Of a stretch of DNA of 64,000 bases, positions 48,281 through 56,772 are shown one piece after another (within the stretch, counting starts at the first letter, position 1; each line of letters opens with the position of its first letter). Location: the NCBI GenBank assembly GCA_963588905.1, contig CAVAJF010000013.1, positions 62,001-126,000 on the forward strand. Direction: 5' to 3'. The notes beneath the pieces are model-generated. The model saw only the letters and a list, made by a program, of their open reading frames with translations, did no database searches and had not been told where the DNA came from. Source of the DNA: Butyricicoccus_A sp963588905 (GTDB lineage: Bacteria; Bacillota; Clostridia; Oscillospirales; Butyricicoccaceae). The position numbers and the translations under genes are program-made.

Positions 48281-49540
48281 CTATTCTCGCTCTTGTGTCT
48301 GCCGAATGACGATAAACAGCCCCTGAGACGCCGTCGGCGTGATAACCAGCTGATCGTTACTGACAGATTCCAGCTCATAGCCAACCGACTCCATGCCCTC
48401 GGCAAGTCTCTGCATCATTTCCAGCCCGCCGTCTACGCAGTAGTATTCTACGCCGTCCTCTGCCGCAATCAGCTCTGCCGACGCAGACAGCTCTGGCAGA
48501 CCGGCATTGCCCGCCGCTGCAATTACATAAGAATAGCTCATATCCGTCACAGCCTCCGGCAAACGCAGATTCTGAGACAAAACACTGCTGCTTTGGGTGC
48601 TGTTCTTCTGCACGGACGCTTCCTGTTTGGTCGTATTGACAAACAAACCACCCAACACACCGGAACAAACCAGCAGCGTAAAAATCGTCGCAAAACACGC
48701 CAATGCTACAACCGGGATGCGCAGCCCCAGCGCCCGCCAGCCGGCTCGCTCTCTCTGCTGACGCACAGCACTGCTGACCACCTCGTCACGCAGCTCTTCC
48801 GGCGCTTTTTCCTCCTCCATATGCGACAGCTCACGGCCAATCAGCGTCAAGTCGTTGAGATATGCCGCACAGCGCGAACACTCTTGGATATGATCGAGCA
48901 GTGCGGTCTTATCATCCTCTTCCATGCATTCATCGACATATTGGCTGCACAGCTCCTGAAAGCGCTGGCAATCTCGACCTTCTCCGCGCTTATCTGGCTG
49001 CGGCAACGCGCCCTGCCGCACAAGCAGCTCGCGCAGATTGCGCCGCGCACGGGAAATACGCAGGCGCACGCCGTTGAGATCCAATTTGAGTACCTGTCCC
49101 GTTTCTGCATCGCTCAGACCAATCAAGTCGCGTAGCAGCAATACCTCTCTCTGCTGGCGGGTCAAGCGCAGCAGCTGCGTTTGAATCGCCGCATCCAGCT
49201 CAATCGGCTCCTGCTTGTGTCCGTGTTTTCCGTGCGGAATTTCTCGCAGACGAAAGACAGCCATCGTGCCTTTCGCACTGCGCTTGCGCTTTTGAATGTC
49301 CGCGCAGACATCCGTCGCAAGGCGCAGTGCCCAAATGGACAGGCGCAGCTCCATATTGCGGTGCAGCTTGCGATATACCTGATTGAATGTTTCAATCGTC
49401 GCCTGTCGTGCCTCTTGTTCTTCACCCAGATAACGCAGTGCATACTGATAGACGCGCGGCTCCAGCCGGTCAACCAGTCGGGAGAAGGCGTCCTCATCTC
49501 CGCTGAGAACTCGTTCTACCAGACTATTTTCGTCAAACAT
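48281..49540 (-). CDS. ECF-type sigma factor fused to a membrane zinc-finger anti-sigma domain
   Basis: A 419-residue single polypeptide. Residues 1-87 resemble sigma region 2 (DEDAFSRLVDRLEPRVYQYALRY-type helix, then LRLSIWALRLATDVCADIQKRK); 118-178 resemble region 4 (LTRQQREVLLLRDLIGLSDAE, GVRLRISRARRNLRELL). Residues ~190-230 hold an anti-sigma zinc-finger pattern, H217-x3-C221-x2-C224, with C191/C198 upstream; ~274-301 is one membrane helix; the last ~115 residues would be extracytoplasmic. The ATG follows the dusB stop after 3 nt, with its GGAGG inside dusB, so it is translationally coupled. Usually sigma and anti-sigma are separate genes; here the sigma factor would be tethered to the membrane until released. 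Confidence 0.85.
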   Translation of the reverse strand: MFDENSLVERVLSGDEDAFSRLVDRLEPRVYQYALRYLGEEQEARQATIETFNQVYRKLHRNMELRLSIWALRLATDVCADIQKRKRSAKGTMAVFRLREIPHGKHGHKQEPIELDAAIQTQLLRLTRQQREVLLLRDLIGLSDAETGQVLKLDLNGVRLRISRARRNLRELLVRQGALPQPDKRGEGRDCQRFQELCSQYVDECMEEDDKTALLDHIQECSRCAAYLNDLTLIGRELSHMEEEKAPEELRDEVVSSAVRQQRERAGWRALGLRIPVVALACFATIFTLLVCSGVLGGLFVNTTKQEASVQKNSTQSSSVLSQNLRLPEAVTDMSYSYVIAAAGNAGLPELSASAELIAAEDGVEYYCVDGGLEMMQRLAEGMESVGYELESVSNDQLVITPTASQGLFIVIRQTQERE

Positions 49541-49543
49541 GCG

Positions 49544-50521
49544 TTATCCCTCCAGTTTTGCCGCTTCTGTCAGCATGGCATCCAGTTCTTCAAACGAATC
49601 GAGTTCCGAAATGCCCGCCTTGAGACGCTTGGTTCCGCGCACGCCCTTTAAATACCAGGCGATGTGCTTGCGCGCCTGCAGCATTGCGATGTGCTCGCCC
49701 TTTTGCTCTGCCGCCAGAACAATCTGTCTGCGTGCGGTTTCCAGCCGCTCATGCAGCGGCGGAAGCGGCGGCACCGACTGTCCTGCCAGCATGGCATTGC
49801 ACTGCCCAAACAGCCACGGATTGCCCAGCGCACCGCGGCCAATCATGACGGCATCCGCGCCGGTTGCCTCCAAAATATCCATCGCCTTCTGCGCACTGTC
49901 CACGTCACCGTTTGCAATGACCGGAATCGACACCGCCTGCTTTACTTGTGCAATCGCATCCCAGTCCGCTTTTCCGGCATACATCTGCGCTCTGGTGCGG
50001 CCGTGCAGCGTGATCGCCGCCGCGCCTGCCGCCTCTGCCATCTTGGCAAAGTCCAAATAGTTCTGGCTATCAGCATCCCAGCCCTTGCGGAATTTCACCG
50101 TTACCGGCACATCGACAGCCTTTACAACAGCGCGAATAATCTCTTCCGCCAGCTTCGGCTGACACATCAACGCGCTGCCGTCGCCGCCCTTGACGATTTT
50201 AGGTGCCGGACAGCCCATATTGATGTCAAGCAGCTGTGCACCGGAAATATCCAATGCTTTTTTTGCCCCATCCGCCATATACGCCGGATTGCTGCCAAAA
50301 ATCTGTACCCATCCCGGCTTCTCTGCCGGAGCCAGAGAAAGCAGTTCCCGTGTCTTTTTGTCCTGAAACAGCAGAGCCTGCGTGGAAATCATCTCGCTGA
50401 TCGTTGCCGCTGCACCGCATTCTCGGCAGATCTGCCGGAACGCCCGATCCGTCACGCCCGCCATCGGCGCCATGATAAATCGTCCGTCAATCTTTACATT
50501 TCCAATCCCAAACCCTGTCAT
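49544..50521 (-). CDS. dusB: tRNA-dihydrouridine synthase
   Basis: A 325-residue FMN-dependent TIM barrel reducing uridines in the tRNA D-loop. Motifs: FIMAPMAGVTDRAFR, the catalytic Cys in NMGCPAPKIVKGGDGSALM, ITLHGRTRAQMYAGKADW and GADAVMIGRGALGNPW. AGGAG lies 7 nt before the ATG at 50521; the longer frame upstream runs into the promoter. First gene of an operon with the sigma/anti-sigma fusion. Confidence 0.95.
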   Translation of the reverse strand: MTGFGIGNVKIDGRFIMAPMAGVTDRAFRQICRECGAAATISEMISTQALLFQDKKTRELLSLAPAEKPGWVQIFGSNPAYMADGAKKALDISGAQLLDINMGCPAPKIVKGGDGSALMCQPKLAEEIIRAVVKAVDVPVTVKFRKGWDADSQNYLDFAKMAEAAGAAAITLHGRTRAQMYAGKADWDAIAQVKQAVSIPVIANGDVDSAQKAMDILEATGADAVMIGRGALGNPWLFGQCNAMLAGQSVPPLPPLHERLETARRQIVLAAEQKGEHIAMLQARKHIAWYLKGVRGTKRLKAGISELDSFEELDAMLTEAAKLEG

Positions 50522-50564
50522 ATGCTTTCTCCTGCTATTCGTTGTGTCAGATATACTTGTTATC

Positions 50565-50593
50565 AGTGTAGCATTGTTTCGCTGGTTTGACAA
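50565..50593 (-). promoter_or_regulatory. Sigma-A promoter of the dusB operon
   Basis: TTGTCA (50588-50593), 17-bp spacer, TACACT (50565-50570) on the minus strand. Confidence 0.7.
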
Positions 50594-50595
50594 GC

Positions 50596-50627
50596 AAAAA
50601 GGGACTTCCGAAAACCGGAAATCCCTT
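50596..50627 (-). terminator. Terminator of the DedA gene
   Basis: Arms AAGGGACTTCCG and CGGAAATCCCTT with one mismatch; TTTTTG follows on the minus strand. Confidence 0.8.
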
Positions 50628-50639
50628 CCTATTCTAGGT

Positions 50640-51146
50640 TTAGTGGGCAAAATTGAGTGCATGTCCCAAGAAATAGCCCGCACTGACAAACGCGGCATTG
50701 TAACACACAATTCCCAGCGCGCTGGCCGTCAAAAACGAAATCGGTTCTACCTCACAGACACCCGCCGGAAGCGGCAGCAGTGTCCGCACGACAGGCAGAA
50801 TGCGTCCGATAAAAATCTTAAGAAAGCTCCTATGATGTAGGTATTCTTCACAGCGTTCACACGCATGTTTAATTTTCGGCCCACGTGCCTTGAGCCAGTG
50901 CATAAGCGGATGGCCGCCCAATCGACCGATATAATACATCACTGTTGTTCCTATCATACCTCCGACAACCGTCAGCACAATGGCAAACCACAGCGACATT
51001 TGACCGGTCGCGGCGTAAATGCCTGCGGCAGGCAGCACAACGCCCGCCGGCATTCCCGGACAGTTCATCGCTTCCAGACAAGTAATCACCAAAAAGACAA
51101 CGGCGCCGTATTTGGCGATCCATTCCATAATGGTATTGACATCCAC
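50640..51146 (-). CDS. DedA family membrane protein
   Basis: A 168-residue polytopic membrane protein of the DedA/SNARE-associated family (PF09335). Typical segments: ECMNCPG-like CLEAMNCPGMPAGVVLPAAG, GGMIGTTVMYYIGRLGG and FIGRILPVVRTLLPLPAGV (the conserved R-x3-P motif). Members are undecaprenyl-phosphate or phospholipid scramblase-type transporters. The start is a GTG with AGGGG upstream. It lies 41 nt after the small membrane protein gene, so the two are probably co-transcribed. Confidence 0.9.
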   Translation of the reverse strand: MDVNTIMEWIAKYGAVVFLVITCLEAMNCPGMPAGVVLPAAGIYAATGQMSLWFAIVLTVVGGMIGTTVMYYIGRLGGHPLMHWLKARGPKIKHACERCEEYLHHRSFLKIFIGRILPVVRTLLPLPAGVCEVEPISFLTASALGIVCYNAAFVSAGYFLGHALNFAH

Positions 51147-51187
51147 GGTTCCCCTGACCTCACTTTCGATTCGGGTTTCGCGGTACC

Positions 51188-51436
51188 TTACTCTTTCTCT
51201 TGCGTATGCTCTTCGTCGGTCTTTTGCTCTATCTGTTTCGTCTCGTCCTCATCGTCCTCCCATTTCTCGCTGAGAATTTCATCCAGCATAGATCCGGGCT
51301 TACGCGGCATATGATGAATCAATTTTCCACCCAGTCCAAACACAACGGCAAACATACCAAAGAATAACAGGATGGGGTATATTTCTTCTTTGATTTCCGG
51401 TGTCAGCGCCAGCAGCGGCGCAATGTGCATCAGCAT
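51188..51436 (-). CDS. Small membrane protein with charged C-terminal tail
   Basis: An 82-residue protein: one strong hydrophobic helix (IYPILLFFGMFAVVFGLGGKL, shown here in 21 residues less one flank) around residues 19-38, then a highly charged Glu/Asp/Lys tail of ~35 residues. AAAGGAG precedes the ATG. Located directly upstream of the DedA gene on the same strand. No family recognised. Confidence 0.7.
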   Translation of the reverse strand: MLMHIAPLLALTPEIKEEIYPILLFFGMFAVVFGLGGKLIHHMPRKPGSMLDEILSEKWEDDEDETKQIEQKTDEEHTQEKE

Positions 51437-51533
51437 ATTTTGCTCCTTTCCCGTTTTCTTCTGCGTTTATCATAGTCTCTTTTTGTCGCAGATGCAAGCG
51501 CATGTACAGAGTTTTACATTCTATTCACACACG

Positions 51534-51567
51534 TAAAAACGCAGGCGGTATTACACGCCTGCGTTTC
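51534..51567 (-). terminator. Terminator of spoIIE
   Basis: Arms AAACGCAGGCG and CGCCTGCGTTT with a 9-nt loop, T-rich on the minus strand. Confidence 0.88.
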
Positions 51568-51574
51568 TTTCGTA

Positions 51575-53890
51575 TTATTCTTTGCGTCTGCCGAGATATA
51601 CGACCACTGCACTCATATCATCCGGCGCACCGCGCGCCGAGCCTTCCAGCACAATTCTCGCTGCCAGCTCCCGCGCAGACAGACGCAAACTGTCCGACAG
51701 CAAATCTTCCACCCAGCCCGCATTGCTTCCGTCCGCATCGACAATGCCATCGCTGAGCAGCACCAATGCGTCCTGTCCGCCCATGCGGAACTGTGTGACA
51801 TCCATATCACCGGCTTCTTCCAATCCCGCCGGAAGCGTGCTGGATAAAATGCGCCGCACGCGCACACTGCCGTCGCCATCTACCGCACGCACAAAGCTCG
51901 GCGCCGCCCCGCATTTGACGGAGACCGTCTCACCGGTAAACAAATCAATCGTACCTATATCTAACGTTACGAATTTCTTTCCCTGTGTGCGCAGTTTGAG
52001 CGCCGGACCAATGGTGCGAACGCAGTCTGCCGCAGAAATACCGGCGCGCAAAAATCGTTCCGCCATGCGCACGGTGCTTTCGGATTCCTCCCGCGCTTCT
52101 TCACCGGATCCCATGCCATCTGACAAGATGACACACGCCGTCCCTTCTTCTGTCGTAAAATAGCGAACACAATCACCGGAAACCTGTTGTCCCTCACGCG
52201 TGCGCGTGCCGATGCCAACCGTGATATAATACGGTTCCTGCTCCCGAAACACCAACCGAATCCCGCTCGCCTCATACTGTGTCTCCGGCTTCGCCAAGGA
52301 TACATTCATGAGTGCTCCCAAACCAGAGGTAAATCCCTCTTGACTGCGCAGAATCCGCGACACACATTCTCCCGTCAGCTCCAAATGCAGCCGCCCGCGG
52401 CGATCTTTCCATGCTGCCACGGTTCGCACGCGCCCAAACGCCTCTGCATAGGTGCGCAGTTCTTTTTCCTGTGCCGGCAGGATCTCTGTGCCGCTGCTCA
52501 TGCTCTCTCCCACCTGTTTCAAAATCCCAGTGACACCGGCATACTGCTGGGCAATCAATTTTCTTCCCGCTTCATTTTTCTTTTGCGTCTGTCTGCGCTG
52601 AAACAGCGCATCCATTCCTTCATTGACAGCGAGGACAAAATCAGAAAATCGCAGGCACTGCGCCGCAAATCGCCCCGGAAAATCGCTGGCGGTAATATGT
52701 CCGCTGCGCAAAAGCGGACCGGAAATCGCATCCAGCGTGCGCAGCGTCGACAGCTTATCCCGTTCCCAACAGGTCTCTCGCGCCGAGCAGCGGCGACACA
52801 CCCGATCGGCAGTGCGGTCAAACACGGCGCCAAGATCGCTCTCTTCTTTATGTGCTTTTCCGTTGTTCGCCAACGCCTGATACATCTCTGAAAAGGCCTC
52901 CGATGTCACCGATGCATATTGATTTGCCACACGGCTGATGCGCGCAGCATAATCGGTCGGTTTGGGATCGGTGGGAATCAGACGCTCTTTCCATTCCTCC
53001 CACAGATCTTCCGGCAACAGGACAAAGCAAACCGAGGCGACAAAGCACTCATAGATACCAGACAGGTATCCCGCTTCTCCGCCCAGCAAATGTACTGCCG
53101 CATGTGTCAGCACAAACGCCGTGGTAAATACGATGCGCCCACCACGCAGAAAAAATCCCGCAGCCATACCGGAAACGGCGTATACGCCCGCATAATACAG
53201 CCCGGCACCGCCCGCCGCATCCATAGCGATGCCAATGCCGACACCGCAGGCCGCACCATAGGAAAAGCCGCCCATATAACTCATCGCCATCACGACAAAC
53301 AGCGCAGCAATGCGGGCCGGACAAACAAGGTCTGCTACAGAAAACGGATATGCCGCCATGAGCAGCGTCGCCACTAAAACCAGCATTCCGCCAAAGCGAA
53401 CGACCTGCGGCCGTCCACGCATCGTATCCAAAGCCGCTTCATAAAAATACGCGGCACCGCCCGCCAGCACAATGCGGCACGCAAACAGCAGCATATTTTC
53501 CCATTTAAATCCATCTGCAAAAACAAAAATAGCTCCTGTCGCTGCGACAGAAAGCGCAGACATCGCAGGGAAAAACCATCGTGCCGATGGAATCTGTGTA
53601 CCGGAAAAAATCGTCGCTGCAGCCAATGTCATCAGCGCCGCCCCTGCATACGGTACTCCTTCTGCTCCATGCATGGACAGCAGATAGCCGACAAATGTAC
53701 CGAGCACTGCGCCAAAGCCGTAGCCGGTTCGGCACGCCGCCGCAGCAAATGCCACTCCAAACGGCGCGCCGACTCCCGTAATATGTGCACAGGACAGCAA
53801 AGCCGCCCCGATAACGTACAGCGCAGATACGCCGCGTTTTCGAGCCCGCATATTTCCTGATTGTTTTCGCTGTTTCTGTTTTTCGAGCAT
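51575..53890 (-). CDS. spoIIE: Stage II sporulation protein E (membrane PP2C-type phosphatase)
   Basis: A 771-residue protein: about ten membrane helices in residues ~20-300, a central FtsZ-interacting/regulatory region, and a C-terminal PP2C phosphatase (from about residue 560) with VILSDGMGSGEEAREESES, KCGAAPSFVRAV and LLSDGIVDADGSN, the metal-binding Asp motifs. It dephosphorylates SpoIIAA to activate sigma-F in the forespore. AGGAGG lies 11 nt before the ATG at 53890; this start also suits the predicted promoter. Its presence suggests a sporulation-capable lineage, although other genes would be needed to show it. Confidence 0.95.
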   Translation of the reverse strand: MLEKQKQRKQSGNMRARKRGVSALYVIGAALLSCAHITGVGAPFGVAFAAAACRTGYGFGAVLGTFVGYLLSMHGAEGVPYAGAALMTLAAATIFSGTQIPSARWFFPAMSALSVAATGAIFVFADGFKWENMLLFACRIVLAGGAAYFYEAALDTMRGRPQVVRFGGMLVLVATLLMAAYPFSVADLVCPARIAALFVVMAMSYMGGFSYGAACGVGIGIAMDAAGGAGLYYAGVYAVSGMAAGFFLRGGRIVFTTAFVLTHAAVHLLGGEAGYLSGIYECFVASVCFVLLPEDLWEEWKERLIPTDPKPTDYAARISRVANQYASVTSEAFSEMYQALANNGKAHKEESDLGAVFDRTADRVCRRCSARETCWERDKLSTLRTLDAISGPLLRSGHITASDFPGRFAAQCLRFSDFVLAVNEGMDALFQRRQTQKKNEAGRKLIAQQYAGVTGILKQVGESMSSGTEILPAQEKELRTYAEAFGRVRTVAAWKDRRGRLHLELTGECVSRILRSQEGFTSGLGALMNVSLAKPETQYEASGIRLVFREQEPYYITVGIGTRTREGQQVSGDCVRYFTTEEGTACVILSDGMGSGEEAREESESTVRMAERFLRAGISAADCVRTIGPALKLRTQGKKFVTLDIGTIDLFTGETVSVKCGAAPSFVRAVDGDGSVRVRRILSSTLPAGLEEAGDMDVTQFRMGGQDALVLLSDGIVDADGSNAGWVEDLLSDSLRLSARELAARIVLEGSARGAPDDMSAVVVYLGRRKE

Positions 53891-53920
53891 ATGTATTCGC
53901 GCCTCCTGTTTCATGTTTTC

Positions 53921-53954
53921 AGTATATCGAAGCGCAAATAAAAAGTCCGTCGAA
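53921..53954 (-). promoter_or_regulatory. Candidate spoIIE promoter with Spo0A-box-like motif
   Basis: -10 TATACT (53921-53926) on the minus strand; the -35 position (53944-53949) is poor but overlaps CGTCGAA (53948-53954, plus strand), 6 of 7 matches to the Spo0A box TGTCGAA. Confidence 0.5.
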
Positions 53955-53982
53955 GACACGGATGCCGGTTGCTTTTCTAGTA

Positions 53983-54016
53983 CAAAAAAACGACAGTCCG
54001 CAGACTGCCGTTTTTT
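53983..54016 (-). terminator. Terminator of the fumarate-reductase-like operon
   Basis: Arms AACGACAGTC and GACTGCCGTT (one mismatch) followed by seven T on the minus strand. Confidence 0.88.
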
Positions 54017-54017
54017 C

Positions 54018-54719
54018 TCATCGTTTCCAGATGGCCGCCGCATTAGAGCGCACCATCAGTTCTTCTATCGGAATGCCCGCCGGACAAATGTCCTGACACG
54101 CCAGCGATTTGCCGCATCCCTCATAATAGATCCTGCGATACTGCTCGGCGAGTCTCTGCTTATGTGCCGCGTCGGTCTCCTGATCCAGCACGCGAAACGC
54201 CTGAACGCCCGCAGCGGCGCCGCCAAACGACTGCTCTGCGCAAAAATTCGGGCAAATTTCTAAGCAGCAGCCACATTGCAGGCAGCGCGCCGACTGATAC
54301 CGCGCATTATGGGTGCGGGAACGCTTCTCCGCATCGCCCTCCAGCCATACTTGCATCTCTTTGAGCCGGTCAAACAAAATGCGCCGATCCACAATCAAAT
54401 CACGCACAAGCGGAAATTTGCTCAGCGGCTCCAGTACAATTACTGCGCCTTTGACATCACGCAGAAAGACCGAGCACGCCAACCGCGGCACACCGTTGAT
54501 GCGCATGGCACAAGCCCCGCATTTTCGCACCAAACAGCTGCATTCCCAGCCAATCGGCTGCGCCGGCGCTCCGTCTGCATCACATAGCGGCGTCCGCGCA
54601 TTAAGCTCGCGCAGGACATCGGCAACCGAAGCATTTCCCTCGTTTTCACACACAAAGGTCTGCCAATACGGCGTGTCCTGTGCACTGCGCTGCCGTTTGA
54701 TTCGGATTTCATAGTTCAT
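54018..54719 (-). CDS. frdB: Fumarate reductase/succinate dehydrogenase iron-sulfur subunit
   Basis: A 233-residue electron-transfer subunit. The [2Fe-2S] domain shows CSCLVRKCGACAMRINGVPRLAC; the C-terminal domain shows CLQCGCCLEICP for [4Fe-4S] and CGKSLACQDICPAGIP plus a Cys in PNFC for the third cluster. It passes electrons between membrane anchor and flavoprotein, on the cytoplasmic side. Overlaps the flavoprotein stop by 4 bp (ATGA). Last gene of the operon. Confidence 0.93.
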   Translation of the reverse strand: MNYEIRIKRQRSAQDTPYWQTFVCENEGNASVADVLRELNARTPLCDADGAPAQPIGWECSCLVRKCGACAMRINGVPRLACSVFLRDVKGAVIVLEPLSKFPLVRDLIVDRRILFDRLKEMQVWLEGDAEKRSRTHNARYQSARCLQCGCCLEICPNFCAEQSFGGAAAGVQAFRVLDQETDAAHKQRLAEQYRRIYYEGCGKSLACQDICPAGIPIEELMVRSNAAAIWKR

Positions 54720-56245
54720 GTCAACTCACCCCATGTAACCGCAACCTTTCCCTGCGTATACCGTGTGATGGCAGCTACGCCATACTCCTCTTTGGTTTCC
54801 GGATAGTCTGCGCGGAACTGTGCGCCGCGGCTTTCCTTCCGTTCCAGTGCACTCAGCAAGACTGCCTGTCCCAACAGAGCCAAATTGCCGGACAGAGATT
54901 GCACGGTGTGCAGCGCTTGTTTCATGGTCTCCTCTGTGCGCACAACACCAAGTGCCTGTGCCAGCGTCTCATGTAGGATTTGCTGTTCCTGCACTGACGT
55001 TTTTTCTCCCGCCGGATGCACCGAACAAGAACACGTACTGCCATCTGCCTCTGCTATCGCCGTCTGCGCCGCAATTCTGCCGCCATATATCGCGCCGAGC
55101 AGTGAATTTCCGCCCAAGCGATTGGCGCCATGATACTGTGCACAGCATTCTCCCGCCGCATAGACATTGTGCATCCTTGTGCGGTGCTGTGTATCCACTT
55201 GCAGTCCACCCATAAAATAGTGAATGCCGGGTTCCACCGGAATCGGCTGTTCTTTCGGATCTAATCCCAAGTATGTCAAGCAATCATCGCGTAACCCGGA
55301 TAGTTTTTGTTCAAAAACAGTGCTGTCAAGCTCCGTCATATCCAAATAAACCGGCGTCTGCTGACGCACACGCCAAATTTCCCGCGCCGTGATGTCGCGC
55401 GGCATCAAATTGCCCAGCTCCGGATACCGTTCTTCCATGAAATACCACGGCTTGCCGTCACGCAGCGCATACAATCTGCCGCCTTCGCCGCGCGCCGCCT
55501 CACTGATGAGCAATCGTCTGCCGCCGCGCTTTGCCGTCGTCGGATGATACTGTATCATCTCGGCATTGGCAAGCGGCAAGCCCAATCGAAACAGCTCCGC
55601 GACCGCCTCGCCGGTATTGGCAAGAGAGCCTGTCGTATCGCCAAACAATCCGTGCATTCCGCCGCACGCCATGATGACGGCATCCGCCTGAATCGGCATC
55701 TGCTCTCCCGTGTAATCATCGCGCACCACGCATCCACCGCAGGCATTTCCATCCAGCAACAGTGTTTCAAACGTGTGATGATCCAATCGCACGATGCGTT
55801 GTTCGCTCTCCCATCGGCGCACCGCATCAACCATTGCTGTGATGAGCTGTTTTCCAGTGTCGCTCTGCGCAAACGCCGTGCGCTTCTTTTTTTGTCCGCC
55901 AAATGCGCGAACGTCTATTTCATCGCTTTCCGTGCGGTTAAACTGCACGCCAATCCGATCCAACCAGCGAACCAGTTCCGGTGCAGCCTGCGTCAGCCCG
56001 TGTACCGCTTGTGGATCCGCCAGTCCGCAGGCAGCGCGCAGCGTATCCGCTTCGTGCTGTTCCGGTGTATCGCCTTCGCCTTTGGTGTCCAGTGCCGCAT
56101 TGATGCCACCCTCTGCCATGACCGACTGGGCGCGCTCTGACGGCTGCGCGGATACCAAAATTGCCTGCTGTCCCTGCTCTGCCGCTGTCCACGCCGCAGA
56201 CAGTCCGGCAAGCCCTGCGCCAACAATCAACAGTGTCTTTTTCAT
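54716..56245 (-). CDS. frdA: Fumarate reductase/succinate dehydrogenase flavoprotein subunit
   Basis: A 509-residue FAD protein, compact compared with ~580-600 of E. coli. FAD site GAGLAGLSAAWTAAEQG; AEGGINAAL; dicarboxylate-site segments FGGQKKKRT, YHPTTAKRGG, RGEGGRLY, HYFMGGLQVDT and HGANRLGGNSLLGAIYGG. At the position of the FAD-linking His of FrdA/SdhA (S-H-[ST]) this protein reads A-Q-S (residues in ERAQSVMAEGG), so FAD is predicted to be non-covalent, as in L-aspartate oxidase. ATGA overlap with the upstream membrane gene. Acts as fumarate reductase most likely; aspartate oxidase is unlikely because an FrdB partner follows. Confidence 0.92.
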   Translation of the reverse strand: MKKTLLIVGAGLAGLSAAWTAAEQGQQAILVSAQPSERAQSVMAEGGINAALDTKGEGDTPEQHEADTLRAACGLADPQAVHGLTQAAPELVRWLDRIGVQFNRTESDEIDVRAFGGQKKKRTAFAQSDTGKQLITAMVDAVRRWESEQRIVRLDHHTFETLLLDGNACGGCVVRDDYTGEQMPIQADAVIMACGGMHGLFGDTTGSLANTGEAVAELFRLGLPLANAEMIQYHPTTAKRGGRRLLISEAARGEGGRLYALRDGKPWYFMEERYPELGNLMPRDITAREIWRVRQQTPVYLDMTELDSTVFEQKLSGLRDDCLTYLGLDPKEQPIPVEPGIHYFMGGLQVDTQHRTRMHNVYAAGECCAQYHGANRLGGNSLLGAIYGGRIAAQTAIAEADGSTCSCSVHPAGEKTSVQEQQILHETLAQALGVVRTEETMKQALHTVQSLSGNLALLGQAVLLSALERKESRGAQFRADYPETKEEYGVAAITRYTQGKVAVTWGELT

Positions 56246-56772
56246 ATCTGCCACCTAATATAATACAGTACAATAGATCCCGCCATAAACAACAGCAGAA
56301 TGGATAAGATCAAAAATAAATCTCCGCGCCGCTCCTTGTATGTGATGACACCCAGAGAAACCAGCAACGGGCGTACATTGACAAAGAGATGGACAAACAG
56401 CGCCGCAAGGAGCAGCAGCTGTGTCAGCAGTTTGACCGTTGTAAACGGCGTCAGGATATACAATCCGTCTTCGACACTGCCGAAAATTCCCATGTGAAAA
56501 AACGCAAGAATCAAAATGGCCAGCCCACTGGCTCTGCGTGTCCAAAACAGCGCGTTTTGTTTTTTATACGCCCAACCGCTCTTGGTCTGGAAGGTCTGTA
56601 TCGTCAAGCGTACACCGATGCACAGATGCAGAATCAATAGAATCATGCCGATATATGCAAGAACTCTGCCAGAAATACTGCTGACGCCCAGCAGCACAAA
56701 GCTGCCCAGCACACCATGCAGCAGGAAGATGACGATCAGCAAGACCGACAGGATGGTATTGAGCTTTCTCAC
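56242..56772 (-). CDS. Membrane anchor, cytochrome b-like (fumarate reductase subunit C-like)
   Basis: A 176-residue protein with five hydrophobic helices. Single His residues lie in four of them (LLHGVLG, ILHLCIG, FFHMGIFG, FVHLFVN), a pattern that could bind two b haems. The start is a GTG at 56772 with GGAGG upstream, overlapping the preceding stop by 4 bp (GTGA); its own stop overlaps frdA by 4 bp (ATGA). It most likely anchors FrdAB and takes electrons from quinol or another membrane donor. Sequence similarity to known FrdC was not established; the call rests on topology, His pattern and operon. Confidence 0.75.
   Translation of the reverse strand: MRKLNTILSVLLIVIFLLHGVLGSFVLLGVSSISGRVLAYIGMILLILHLCIGVRLTIQTFQTKSGWAYKKQNALFWTRRASGLAILILAFFHMGIFGSVEDGLYILTPFTTVKLLTQLLLLAALFVHLFVNVRPLLVSLGVITYKERRGDLFLILSILLLFMAGSIVLYYIRWQI

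Noticed and set aside
54716..56245. Flavoprotein as L-aspartate oxidase (NadB)
   Set aside because: The non-covalent FAD pattern and compact size resemble NadB, but the operon has an FrdB-type iron-sulfur subunit and a membrane anchor, which NadB does not use.
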